Part shown: positions 46,464 through 55,111 of the stretch, piece by piece | Numbering within the stretch: position 1 is the stretch's first letter | How the letters are laid out: every line of letters begins with the position of its first letter | From: Stygiobacter electus | GTDB taxonomy: Bacteria; Bacteroidota; Ignavibacteria; Ignavibacteriales; Melioribacteraceae | DNA: 64,000 nucleotides | Assembly (NCBI GenBank): GCA_029210465.1 | Contig: JARGDL010000012.1 | Location: forward strand, 41,959 to 105,958 | Direction: 5' to 3' | Program-made: the position numbers and the translations under genes | The notes under the pieces: generated by a model | Told to the model about the DNA's origin: nothing | The model's database searches: none | The model's input: the letters and a program-made list of their open reading frames with translations, nothing else

Positions 46464-47897
46464 ATGAATGCGAATCAAAACACAAATCAACAAATTAAAA
46501 ATGTAACTGTTACAATTATTTTTGATGGTTCTGCATTGAACCGGGATGAGAAAATTGGAGGGAATATTCTTTCAATAAAGAAAATGAAGGTTAATGGTTC
46601 AGAAAGATCTTATTTAAGTAAACCTTCATTACGGCATCATTTATATAATACGCTTCAAACTGCATTCGAAGAAGATTGGAAAGGTGCTAAAGTGACTGGT
46701 CAGGGTAAAGTTGTTCAATTTGATCTTACCCAAGATGATATTTTAAGTAGTGCAGAGTTAGATGCGTTCGGCTACATGTACACGATAGCCGGACAAAAAT
46801 CATTAACTAGAAAAGGTCCAGTTCATATAACTAAAGCCGTTTCTTTATTTCCCTTTGAAACAGATTTAGCTTTTTATGCAAATCACGATTTAATTAATAG
46901 AGGGGTAAAGCAAGGATTGGATGTAAAACCAAGTCCTTACAACAAAGAAGAACATAGCTCCTATTATAAATTATCATTAACAATCGATAGTAAAATATTT
47001 GGGAATGATGAATGGATTATTGAAGAAAAGCCAGATTATGATGGAGAAAATCTAGTGATAAAGATTCAAAGCCCACAGATTGCAACTCTAAAAGAAGTAG
47101 AAAAAGTCGAAGAAGAAGGAAATTCTTTTTTTAAAATTGGAGAAAAGAAGGTAATTATAGAAGGGCAGGAATTAAAGGTTGACAAAGGTCTAATGAGAGA
47201 AGATAAAAAGAAGGCAGATGAAGAAGAAGCACCGATTACATTCGATCCAAGTTTTCTTGAAGGAACAGGAAGAAGGAAACCAAATATAAAGGTGATGAGC
47301 GATAAATATAATTTAAATGAAGAAAATCAATACGAATTTCTGATAAGCAAGCATGACTATAATGGGGATCAAAAAACATTACGGATAGAAATTAGTGCAG
47401 TAAAAAAAATCCCTTGCAAACAATCGCAGCAAATTGATAGCGGATTTGAAATTTATGAAAGTGAAAATGGAATTATAAAATACAAATCAGTACAAACTGG
47501 GGGACCATTTCAAATACTATTTGAACTAAATACTAAAGAAAAGAAACAAAGAATCAAAGAAGTTTTGAATACGTTTGTAAGTGGATTAGAAGCAAAATCA
47601 AGCGGTGAACCGAATACGACCAGACCACTTCTTATAATTGCAAGCGGATTGAAAGTACCTTCTCCAATATTCCATTCATTTATCGATATGGAGAAAAAAT
47701 CTTCATCAATAATTGGAATAAAAGACTGTGTGGAAAAAGAAAATTTATGGATAGATGGTAAAATCTATCTTGAAGATTCGGAAAAAATAAGTGTGGCAGA
47801 ATTTCTTAAAAAGAATACTAAAATAGAACCAAGTTGGCAAACATTTGTTGAATCACTAGGATTAACTGAGGATAAAGATGAAACTGCTCAGAATTAA
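46464..47897 (+). CDS. cas7: Cas7 backbone protein, Cst2/DevR family, with large insertion
   Basis: Forms the crRNA-binding backbone of Cascade. The N-terminal strand VTVTIIFDGSALNRDEKIGGNI, the segment FGYMYTIAGQKSLTRKGPVHITKAVSL and the C-terminal PLLIIASGLKVPSPIFHSF are typical of Cst2/DevR. At 477 residues it is much longer than the usual 300 or so. The extra sequence is a charged stretch around 205-275 (KEVEKVEEEGNSFFKIGEKK; REDKKKADEEEAP) before the second half. AAGGAG precedes the ATG; the 3' end overlaps cas5 by 20 bases. Confidence 0.92.
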   Translation: MNANQNTNQQIKNVTVTIIFDGSALNRDEKIGGNILSIKKMKVNGSERSYLSKPSLRHHLYNTLQTAFEEDWKGAKVTGQGKVVQFDLTQDDILSSAELDAFGYMYTIAGQKSLTRKGPVHITKAVSLFPFETDLAFYANHDLINRGVKQGLDVKPSPYNKEEHSSYYKLSLTIDSKIFGNDEWIIEEKPDYDGENLVIKIQSPQIATLKEVEKVEEEGNSFFKIGEKKVIIEGQELKVDKGLMREDKKKADEEEAPITFDPSFLEGTGRRKPNIKVMSDKYNLNEENQYEFLISKHDYNGDQKTLRIEISAVKKIPCKQSQQIDSGFEIYESENGIIKYKSVQTGGPFQILFELNTKEKKQRIKEVLNTFVSGLEAKSSGEPNTTRPLLIIASGLKVPSPIFHSFIDMEKKSSSIIGIKDCVEKENLWIDGKIYLEDSEKISVAEFLKKNTKIEPSWQTFVESLGLTEDKDETAQN

Positions 47898-48723
47898 AAT
47901 CTATCAACCACAAGCCCATTACAGATTACCTTTTACTTATCAAAGGAGGCATACCTATCCAATTCCGCCTTACTCGACTGTAATTGGTTTCTTAATAAAT
48001 GTGCTTGGTATATCTCATCAGGATTCTGAAGATTTTGAAAACCTTAAACAAATAAAAATCTCAATAGCCGGAAAGTTTGAAAGCAAAACTACCGAGTACA
48101 TCTGGTTTAGAAATCTTCTCAAGAAATCCCATGAAGCCAGATTTGGTTATGTTGAGAACAGATTTATAAATGGACATATTGAACACCCAGGCGGGCAATC
48201 ACCAATCTCAATTGATGTTTTAAATGAAGTTAAATTAGTAATTCATCTTGTTCATGAAAATGAAATTTTTCTAAGAAAGATTAAAGAAAATTTGGAGAAT
48301 CCAAGTCATCGACTTGAAATGCTACATCTTGGCAGAGCAGAAGATTGGATTGTACTTGAAGAGGTTTCAGAGATCTTTGATATTAATGATGAAAGCAGAG
48401 TTAAATTTATTAGAAGAGATGCCGATTACAAGCATTTCTTTTGGATACCAGAGAGTGTAATTACTGCTAACGGTGATTCAGAAGAATATTTCAAAGGCAT
48501 GGATGGATTATTATATCAGCTCCCGACTTTTTGTACAATAGATGGATATGATAAGACATATAACCGCCATGGAAGAAGAAACTTTGACTATGTAAAAACC
48601 AAATTGAATGATGGACTAATGGTTAATAAAGAATTTTATTTCGATAAAGAAATTAATCTGCCAATATTTTTAGGTGATAAATTATGGAAAGAGAAGCAAG
48701 TAGAATCTTTGCAAAAAGTTTAA
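47878..48723 (+). CDS. cas5: Cas5 Cascade subunit
   Basis: A 281-residue Cas5 of the I-B/Cst type. It caps the 5' handle of the crRNA. The N-terminal motif KIYQPQAHYRLPFTYQRRHTYPIPPYSTVIGFL includes the family PPYSTVIG core. GAGG lies before the ATG. It overlaps cas7 by 20 bases and cas3 by 40 bases. Confidence 0.93.
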   Translation: MKLLRIKIYQPQAHYRLPFTYQRRHTYPIPPYSTVIGFLINVLGISHQDSEDFENLKQIKISIAGKFESKTTEYIWFRNLLKKSHEARFGYVENRFINGHIEHPGGQSPISIDVLNEVKLVIHLVHENEIFLRKIKENLENPSHRLEMLHLGRAEDWIVLEEVSEIFDINDESRVKFIRRDADYKHFFWIPESVITANGDSEEYFKGMDGLLYQLPTFCTIDGYDKTYNRHGRRNFDYVKTKLNDGLMVNKEFYFDKEINLPIFLGDKLWKEKQVESLQKV

Positions 48724-51434
48724 ACCGAAGTAATGGTAAAGAAGTACTATTAAGCGATCACACAAATGATTTGTTAAAAGCCTTGGATTCCCTTAAACCC
48801 AAGATTAATTCGGAAAAACTTTATCAACTAATCAAATTAACAATATATCTTCACGACCTTGGTAAAGTACTTCCTTACTATCAACACAGTACAGTAAAGA
48901 ATAAAGAGTATTATCCTTTTGACCTTACAAATATTCCACATTCCTTATTTTCTGTTTTATGGATTGACAAAGAGAAGCTCAAGGAATTAATAAGAAAGAT
49001 TGATACAATTTCAGAGAGTGAAGTTGAAGATTATAAAAACTTTATTCTTTCTGCTGTTGCATACCATCATTGGAGAGAAAACTTTAGTGAATTGATACGG
49101 TTTAGTAATAATGATTTTGAAAGACTTAACGATGTTTTAAATGGAAGAAAAAAATTATTTGAGCAGCTTATTAAAAACTTAATTGAAGGTGTTAAAGGAA
49201 TCAATGAATTCGAGAAAGAACTAATTAAGTTCGATACAGAAATGTTAGTTGGACTAACAAGAGGAGTCCCATTCTCAGAATATTCTATTCCTCCTTATCA
49301 ACTTTATTGGCTGCCAAAAAGAATAGATCTGAATGATGAGAAAAGTTTGGAATGGATTAAACTCTCCGGTTTTTTAATGAGATGTGATCATTTTGCATCT
49401 TATCGTGAAGATAGCGGCGAAGATGAAGAAATAGAAATTAGCGGTATCCATTTCTCAGCAATAAAAGAAAACATTCGAGGTAGAATAAAATCGGTTTTAG
49501 AAAAGAGTGGAAAAACTTTTGAAGAAGAAAAAGTTTGGCAGTTTAATGAAATAACCGAAAATGATGATGGTAATAATTGCATATTAATTGCACCAACCGG
49601 TTATGGTAAAACTGAATTTTCATTTCTCTGGTCAAAAGGTGAAAAATTCTTTTATACACTTCCTTTGCGTTCAGCTGTTAACCAAATTTTCGACAGAGCA
49701 AAAGGAATATTTGGAGATGGTGATGATGATGTTATGAGCAAGAATAGAAAAGTCGGACTACTCCACTCAGATGCCGATATATATTTACTTGGTGACGGAG
49801 GTGAAACTGATAATTTAAAAACCTATGACTTGGCTAAACAAATATCATATCCGGTTATGGTTTCTACCGGCGATCAGTTTTTCCCTTACGCATTAAGACC
49901 ACCATCCTATGAAAAGATCTTTGCAACGTTTTCCCACTCAAGGTTAATAATTGACGAAGTTCAGGCATACGATCCGAGAGCAGCCGCAATTGTTGTAAAG
50001 TTTATTCAAGACATAGTTAGGATGGGCGGCAAATTTTTATTAATGACTGCAACATTACCTGATTTTATAAAAGAAACAATTGAAGAAATGTTAGAAAAGC
50101 TTATTGAAAAAAGCCCAGGCATCAAGCCCAAAACAATAGATTTGTATAAAAACGATGAAGTTTTGTTGAATAATGAAACCATCAAACACAAGGTAAACAC
50201 TATACTCATTGAAAACACAGAAAAAGATTATACTATTCCGTCAGAACAACTGACTTCAATAATTAAAACAGCTGAAAACAATAAAAGAGTTTTAGTAATT
50301 CTTAATACAGTTAAACAAGCACAGAATGTTTATGATAGGTTAAAAGCAGAATTGAAGGAAACCGAATATGAAAACAGAATTTGGATGCTTCATTCCCGCT
50401 TTACTTATTCAGATAGAAGAAGTTTAGAAAAAGAAACTCTTGAAAAGGAATTTAACAATCCTAAGAGTGATGAAAAAGAGAGAGGAAAAATTCTTGTTGC
50501 TACTCAAGTTATCGAAGCTTCTCTGGATATTGATGCAGATGTTTTATTTACAGAAATAGCGCCGATGGATGCTTTAGTTCAAAGGATGGGAAGAGTGTTG
50601 AGAAGATACCGAGATAATTGGAAATATAATGAAGAAGAACCAAATGTTTTTGTTTGGGTGCTCAATAACGGTTATGAATCTGGACAAGGCAAATATGTTT
50701 ACAATGAAGAATTATTAAGACTGACAAAACAGATTTTGCTACTATCCAACGATGATTTAGTACTCACTGAAAAGGAAATAGTTCAGAAGTTAAATGAAAA
50801 TAGTGCACAGACCAAACCCAATAAAAAGGAATCAAAGAAAAAGACAAAAGCAAAGAAAAAAGAAACGGCTGAAAAAGCTGTCATTGAGACAGTCCCTCAA
50901 AATAATTGCTATCATCTTTCTGAATATCAGAAATATAAACTGATAAAGGTTCTCTATGATGATGCTTTGTTAAAAAGGAATGAAGGGTACAAAAAGAAAT
51001 TTTTTGATACAATTGATTTGCTTGAAGCTGGTTATATGTCAGATAGGAAAGAAGAAGCAGAAAGAATGTTTAGAGAAATTAACACAATAACAATTATTCC
51101 ATCTGAACAAAAAGCTAATTTCAAAAGTAGTCTTCTTGAATTTATTGAGAATCACTCGCAAGATAATAATCGATTATATACTTTATTCAAAAGAAAAGTG
51201 CTTTATAAGTATATTGTTTCCATACCTTACAATCCGAAAAAAATAAACAAGGACCGTTATAATTCTCTAGAATATTGGATAGAAAATGAAGATTATAATC
51301 GAAATGATCTTTGGCAGAAACGGTTTATTCGCTGGTGCAAAGGGATTTATTTTATAGACTATAAGTATGATGAAAAAATAGGGATTGATACATATAATCA
51401 AACACAAAAAGATTATGATGAAACATTTTTATAA
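48684..51434 (+). CDS. cas3: Cas3 HD nuclease-helicase
   Basis: A 916-residue fused HD nuclease and SF2 helicase that degrades target DNA after Cascade binding. HD residues visible are H26, H57-D58 (LHDLGKV), H86 and HH near 126 (VAYHHW). Helicase motifs: Walker A APTGYGKTEF (about 303-312), DEVQ box (about 424), motif III LMTATLP, motif VI QRMGRVLRRY (about 632). A lysine-rich tract near 710-735 joins the helicase to the C-terminal domain. It overlaps cas5 by 40 bases. The operon then breaks: an antisense ATPase follows after 26 bases. Confidence 0.96.
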   Translation: MEREASRIFAKSLNRSNGKEVLLSDHTNDLLKALDSLKPKINSEKLYQLIKLTIYLHDLGKVLPYYQHSTVKNKEYYPFDLTNIPHSLFSVLWIDKEKLKELIRKIDTISESEVEDYKNFILSAVAYHHWRENFSELIRFSNNDFERLNDVLNGRKKLFEQLIKNLIEGVKGINEFEKELIKFDTEMLVGLTRGVPFSEYSIPPYQLYWLPKRIDLNDEKSLEWIKLSGFLMRCDHFASYREDSGEDEEIEISGIHFSAIKENIRGRIKSVLEKSGKTFEEEKVWQFNEITENDDGNNCILIAPTGYGKTEFSFLWSKGEKFFYTLPLRSAVNQIFDRAKGIFGDGDDDVMSKNRKVGLLHSDADIYLLGDGGETDNLKTYDLAKQISYPVMVSTGDQFFPYALRPPSYEKIFATFSHSRLIIDEVQAYDPRAAAIVVKFIQDIVRMGGKFLLMTATLPDFIKETIEEMLEKLIEKSPGIKPKTIDLYKNDEVLLNNETIKHKVNTILIENTEKDYTIPSEQLTSIIKTAENNKRVLVILNTVKQAQNVYDRLKAELKETEYENRIWMLHSRFTYSDRRSLEKETLEKEFNNPKSDEKERGKILVATQVIEASLDIDADVLFTEIAPMDALVQRMGRVLRRYRDNWKYNEEEPNVFVWVLNNGYESGQGKYVYNEELLRLTKQILLLSNDDLVLTEKEIVQKLNENSAQTKPNKKESKKKTKAKKKETAEKAVIETVPQNNCYHLSEYQKYKLIKVLYDDALLKRNEGYKKKFFDTIDLLEAGYMSDRKEEAERMFREINTITIIPSEQKANFKSSLLEFIENHSQDNNRLYTLFKRKVLYKYIVSIPYNPKKINKDRYNSLEYWIENEDYNRNDLWQKRFIRWCKGIYFIDYKYDEKIGIDTYNQTQKDYDETFL

Positions 51435-51460
51435 CACATAAAATGTTAGGATAATATTTT

Positions 51461-52645
51461 TCACACTACATCACCGCCCCAAACAAAATCATTAAAGGTT
51501 GGTGATGGATAGCGTGCTATTATTATGTTCTTTGAAATATTGAGATTCCGTACAAGATTTTTAAGCCGGGTCTTATCCTGAATTGTTGCAGTTTCTTTTA
51601 CTTCTATAGCTGTGTTACCATTAAGTATGAAATCTATTTCATTACCTGTTTTAAGTGAGTAATATTGAAGTGTTCCATAAAACTTCAATTGATTAAAAAC
51701 AGCATTTTCAAACTGAACACCACTGCTTACTTCAGCTAACTGATTTAATAATCCGTTATCATTGATGAAAATTTTTGGCGCTTTAACTATTTCTCTGTCT
51801 GGATTCTTTGCGAATACAGGCACACGAGTAATTACAAATGTATTTTCAAGTAAATCTATATAATTATAAACCGTTGGTCTTGAAATTCCTGTTAGTGATG
51901 ATATTTTACTATAGTCAAGACGTGTTCCTGCTCTTACGGCAAGCATTTTAAGAAGATTATGAATGTTTTTTTTATCTCTGATTTCGGAGATGTTTTTAAT
52001 ATCAATGTTTATGTACGAGCTTAATATATCGTTAATAAGATCTCTTTTATCTGATATATTTTTTGATAACACAACTTCTGGAAAACCACCATAACTGATA
52101 AATTCATTATAAAAATTTTTCAGTCTTTCATATTCAGATGAAATAAATTTTTTCCCGATTGTCTTTGCGGCACTGAAAGATATTTCCTTAAAAATCAAAA
52201 ACTCACTGAAATTCAATGTATGTAATTCAAAGACTTTTTTTCTGCCAGCTAATGATTCAGAAAATAAATTTTTTATGTAATAACTACTTGAACCAGTGAT
52301 TAGAAATTTTATTTGATAATTATCATATAGATATTTTATAACACTGCTGATACTTGGTAAAAATTGTACTTCATCTATTGCAATTAATGTTTTCTTATTG
52401 AAATTAAGTCCTCTTGAAGATAGCGCAGTTATAATATTCTCGTAATTTTTTTCTGAAAATAATTCACGGTTATCAATACGCTCCAGATCAATATAAACTT
52501 TGTTGTTACCATCAAAATCTTCAAGCAGTTTTTTAAGCAGGGTTGTTTTTCCTGTTCGTCGTAAACCGGTTATTACAGTTATATATTTTTTATTAAGGTG
52601 TTCTTTTAATTCTTTATAAATGATTCTTTCTTTAAAATTCAACAT
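51461..52645 (-). CDS. AAA (AAA_14) ATPase with DUF4143 domain, antisense inside the cas locus
   Basis: A 394-residue ATPase: Walker A TGLRRTGKTTLLKKL (about 26-40), Walker B IAIDEVQFL, sensor LITGSSS, a winged-helix part (SSLTGISRPTVYNYIDLLE) and a C-terminal DUF4143 region with a PD-(D/E)xK-like motif (GNEIDFILNGNTAIEVKET). Such proteins are widespread orphan ATPases of unknown role. It lies between cas3 and cas4 on the opposite strand, convergent with cas3 and divergent from cas4, so it interrupts the operon. The intergenic region to cas4 has two 25-base palindromes that may regulate both. Confidence 0.9.
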   Translation of the reverse strand: MLNFKERIIYKELKEHLNKKYITVITGLRRTGKTTLLKKLLEDFDGNNKVYIDLERIDNRELFSEKNYENIITALSSRGLNFNKKTLIAIDEVQFLPSISSVIKYLYDNYQIKFLITGSSSYYIKNLFSESLAGRKKVFELHTLNFSEFLIFKEISFSAAKTIGKKFISSEYERLKNFYNEFISYGGFPEVVLSKNISDKRDLINDILSSYINIDIKNISEIRDKKNIHNLLKMLAVRAGTRLDYSKISSLTGISRPTVYNYIDLLENTFVITRVPVFAKNPDREIVKAPKIFINDNGLLNQLAEVSSGVQFENAVFNQLKFYGTLQYYSLKTGNEIDFILNGNTAIEVKETATIQDKTRLKNLVRNLNISKNIIIARYPSPTFNDFVWGGDVV

Positions 52646-52677
52646 AATTTAGCCTTTTACTATTTGGCAATAATAAA

Positions 52678-52702
52678 TTACAAATAGTTATACTATTTGT
52701 AA
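52678..52702. promoter_or_regulatory. 25-bp palindromic operator O1 between ATPase and cas4
   Basis: Perfect 11-base arms TTACAAATAGT and ACTATTTGTAA around TAT. A second, imperfect 25-base copy lies at 52711-52735, with centres 33 bases apart. Confidence 0.75.
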
Positions 52703-52710
52703 AGTAATAT

Positions 52711-52735
52711 TTACAAATAAATTTACGTTTTGTAA
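52711..52735. promoter_or_regulatory. 25-bp operator O2 (imperfect)
   Basis: TTACAAATA at 52711 and TTTGTAA at 52729-52735 match the outer parts of O1 in the same spacing. The cas4 ATG is 19 bases downstream. A further right half-site ACTATTTG lies at 52659, again 33 bases left of the one in O1. Confidence 0.6.
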
Positions 52736-52753
52736 GTTAATTTATAATAGTCT

Positions 52754-53248
52754 ATGACTGGTACTCAAATATCTTACTATTTTATTTGTCATCGCAAACT
52801 ATGGTTATTTGTTAATCAAATAGACATGGAACAAACAAGCGATATTGTTTCTATAGGAAAATTTATTTCCGAATCAACTTATGAACGGGAAAAACATGAA
52901 ATACATATTTCTGATGAAGAGGACGATATTGTAATTGATTTTTATGATTCAAAGAATAGAATAATTCATGAAGTGAAAAAGTCTGATAAGATGGAAGAGA
53001 CTCATATTTGGCAGGTAAAATTTTATATCTCTGTTCTTGAAAAAAAAGGCATTATTGGTGTTACTGGAGAAATAGATTATCCCAAACTTCGCCAAAAAAT
53101 TAAAGTAGAATTGACAGATAAAGATAGAAGCGAACTTAAATTGATTAAAGAAAACATAATTAAAATTATTTCATCCGAAGTAGCTCCTGATGTAATTAAT
53201 AAATCGTTTTGTAAAAAGTGTTCTTATTATGAGCTTTGCTATGTATAA
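52754..53248 (+). CDS. cas4: Cas4 exonuclease of CRISPR adaptation
   Basis: A 164-residue Fe-S nuclease that trims prespacers at the PAM. The four iron-sulfur cysteines are C12 (FICHRKLWL) and C153, C156, C162 (FCKKCSYYELC). The nuclease motif is D62...E73-V-K75 and the QVKFY box is at 87-91. Full length for the Cas4 of type I-B. It has its own promoter region shared with the divergent ATPase. The next cas gene, cas1, is 760 bases away because a GxxExxY gene and repeats lie between. Confidence 0.94.
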   Translation: MTGTQISYYFICHRKLWLFVNQIDMEQTSDIVSIGKFISESTYEREKHEIHISDEEDDIVIDFYDSKNRIIHEVKKSDKMEETHIWQVKFYISVLEKKGIIGVTGEIDYPKLRQKIKVELTDKDRSELKLIKENIIKIISSEVAPDVINKSFCKKCSYYELCYV

Positions 53249-53258
53249 AGACACTAAT

Positions 53259-53294
53259 TTCACGAATTAACACAAAGAAGAATTTTATATTGAT
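53259..53294 (+). repeat. 36-bp direct repeat, copy 1
   Basis: Begins TTCACGAATTAACACAAAG. It matches 53305-53340 at 33 of 36 positions. Copy 1 lacks the ribosome-site and ATG bases that copy 2 has. Confidence 0.85.
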
Positions 53295-53304
53295 TATCAA
53301 AAAC

Positions 53305-53340
53305 TTCACGAATTAACACGAAGGAGAATTTTATATGGAT
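53305..53340 (+). repeat. 36-bp direct repeat, copy 2, carrying the GxxExxY ribosome site and ATG
   Basis: Begins TTCACGAATTAACACGAAGG. The changes from copy 1 create AAGGAG and the ATG at 53335. The core TTCACGAATTA.CAC is the reverse complement of the core of the tandem repeat at 53740. Confidence 0.85.
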
Positions 53341-53712
53341 TCTCAAATAATTTATAAAGAAGAAGCATTTAAAATTATCGGATGCTGTTTGGAAGTCCAT
53401 AAAGAGTTGGGGAAAGGATTCAATGAAGTTATTTATAAAGATGCACTTGAAATTGAATTTCAAATAAAAGATATTGAGTACAAACGTGAAAAAGAATATG
53501 ATATAGCTTACAAAGGTCATATTTTACCAAGAAAATATTATGCGGATTTTGTATTGATGGATAAAATTATTTTAGAAATAAAAGCGATCGAAATGCTAAC
53601 AGATTCAAATATAAAACAGATTTTAAATTATCTAGCGGCATCAAAATTACGATTAGGGTTATTAGTCAATTTTGGTGAAGATTCACTTAAATACAAAAGA
53701 ATAATATTATAA
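53335..53712 (+). CDS. GxxExxY-family protein inserted between cas4 and cas1
   Basis: A 125-residue protein with the diagnostic G28-x2-E31-x2-Y34 (GFNEVIY), followed by YYADFVLMDKIILEIKA, which looks like a PD-(D/E)xK nuclease core. The family is widespread in Bacteroidota and has no proven function to my knowledge. AAGGAG lies before the ATG. It is not a known cas gene; repeats on both sides in opposite orientation suggest it entered the operon as a unit. Confidence 0.9.
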   Translation: MDSQIIYKEEAFKIIGCCLEVHKELGKGFNEVIYKDALEIEFQIKDIEYKREKEYDIAYKGHILPRKYYADFVLMDKIILEIKAIEMLTDSNIKQILNYLAASKLRLGLLVNFGEDSLKYKRIIL

Positions 53713-53739
53713 TTCGTGTTTATTGTTTTAGTGTAATTT

Positions 53740-54009
53740 GTGTCTAATATTTTAGTGTAATTCGTGAAATTCGTGTCTGATATTTTAGTGTAATTCGTGA
53801 AATTCGTGTCTAATATTTTAGAGTAATTTGTGAAATTCGTGTCTGATATTTTAGAGTAATTCGTGAAATTCGTGTCTGATATTTTAGAGTAATTCGTGAA
53901 ATTCGTGTCTGATATTTTAGAGTAATTCGTGAAATTCGTGTCTGATATTTTAGTGTAATTCGTGAAATTCGTGTCTAATATTTTAGAGTAATTCGTGAAA
54001 TTCGTGTCT
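53740..54009 (+). repeat. 33-bp tandem repeat (8 full copies and a partial) ending at the cas1 start codon
   Basis: Copies begin GTGTCT at 53740, 53773, 53806, 53839, 53872, 53905, 53938, 53971 and 54004, exactly 33 bases apart. The unit runs GTGTCTGATATTTTAG then (A/T)GTAATTCGTGAAATTC. Variation is limited to a few positions (TGA/TAA, AGAG/AGTG, TTC/TTT). All three frames contain a stop in each unit. The last partial copy is GTGTCT, directly followed by the ATG of cas1. There are no unique spacers, so it is not a CRISPR. Confidence 0.95.
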
Positions 54010-55101
54010 ATGAAAAGGAACTATTACATATTCAGCAGCGGAAAGTTAATTCGTAAAGACAACACTATCTATTTTGAACAAGGAGAAAATTCCGATCCGG
54101 AAGAAAAAGAAACAATTGTTGAAGAAATAGAAGTTGATGATTCATCACTTAATGAAAATGATAACGAAGAAAATGAAACCCAAAAACTTCCCCGCAAACC
54201 AATTCCAGTTGAAGATATAGACTCAATTTATTGTTTCAGCGAATTACGATTCAACACAAAATTTTTAAACTTTCTTGCTCAAAAAGAAATAATACTCCAC
54301 TTATTCAATTATTATGGATACTATACATCATCATTTTACCCGAGAGAACCTTATGTTTCTGGAAAGTTACTATTAAAGCAAGTTCAACATCATCTTGATG
54401 AAGAAAAAAGATTAACTATTGCAAAAAAATTTGTTATTGGTTCAGCTTTGAACATAAAGAAAAATCTTCAATACTATAACACACGTGGAAAAGATTTATC
54501 TCATTTTCTTGAACAAATTGATATTCTACATAACAAAGTAGAATCAACAAATTCAGTTCAAGAACTAATGGGAATTGAAGGAAACATTAGATCAAACTAT
54601 TACATTACTTGGAATTTATTAATAGACCCGGAGATCAAATTCGAAAAAAGAGAAAAACATCCACCGACAAATCCAATAAACGCATTAATATCATTTGGAA
54701 ATTCATTAGTATATACTACAGTACTTTCTGAAATCTACAAAACGCAATTAAATCCACTAATTAGTTTTTTACATGAGACAGGAGAAAGAAGATTTTCGCT
54801 TTCACTTGACATAGCGGAAATATTCAAACCGTTATTATCAGATAGAATTATTTTTTCATTACTAAACAAAAATCAAATACAAGAAAAGCATTTCAGTAAA
54901 GAACTTAATAAATGTTATCTAACAGATGAAGGAAGAAAAATATTTTTAAGAGAATTTGATGAAAAACTAAAAACAACAATACAACACAGACAATTAAAAA
55001 AATCAGTAAGTTATCGTCAGTTGATAAGATTAGAATGCTATAAACTAATCAAACATTTACTTGGAGAAAAAGAATATAAACCATTTACAATCTGGTGGTA
55101 A
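54010..55101 (+). CDS. cas1: Cas1 integrase, type I-B, with acidic insertion
   Basis: Integrates new spacers together with Cas2. A 363-residue protein with catalytic residues E190 (LMGIEGNIR), H255 (FLHETGERRFSLSLD) and D267/E270. The start at ATG 54010 gives the canonical MKRNYYIFSSGKL; a GTG at 53995 lies inside the tandem repeat. Residues about 24-58 are a highly acidic linker (ENSDPEEKETIVEE; NENDNEENE) between the first strands and the usual PIPVEDIDSIY, longer than I expect for the family. No Shine-Dalgarno sequence precedes the ATG, which is abutted by the tandem repeat. Confidence 0.95.
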   Translation: MKRNYYIFSSGKLIRKDNTIYFEQGENSDPEEKETIVEEIEVDDSSLNENDNEENETQKLPRKPIPVEDIDSIYCFSELRFNTKFLNFLAQKEIILHLFNYYGYYTSSFYPREPYVSGKLLLKQVQHHLDEEKRLTIAKKFVIGSALNIKKNLQYYNTRGKDLSHFLEQIDILHNKVESTNSVQELMGIEGNIRSNYYITWNLLIDPEIKFEKREKHPPTNPINALISFGNSLVYTTVLSEIYKTQLNPLISFLHETGERRFSLSLDIAEIFKPLLSDRIIFSLLNKNQIQEKHFSKELNKCYLTDEGRKIFLREFDEKLKTTIQHRQLKKSVSYRQLIRLECYKLIKHLLGEKEYKPFTIWW

Positions 55102-55111
55102 GGAGGTAAAG

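Noticed and set aside
53740..54009. 33-bp tandem repeat as a second CRISPR array
   Set aside because: The units are contiguous without unique spacers.
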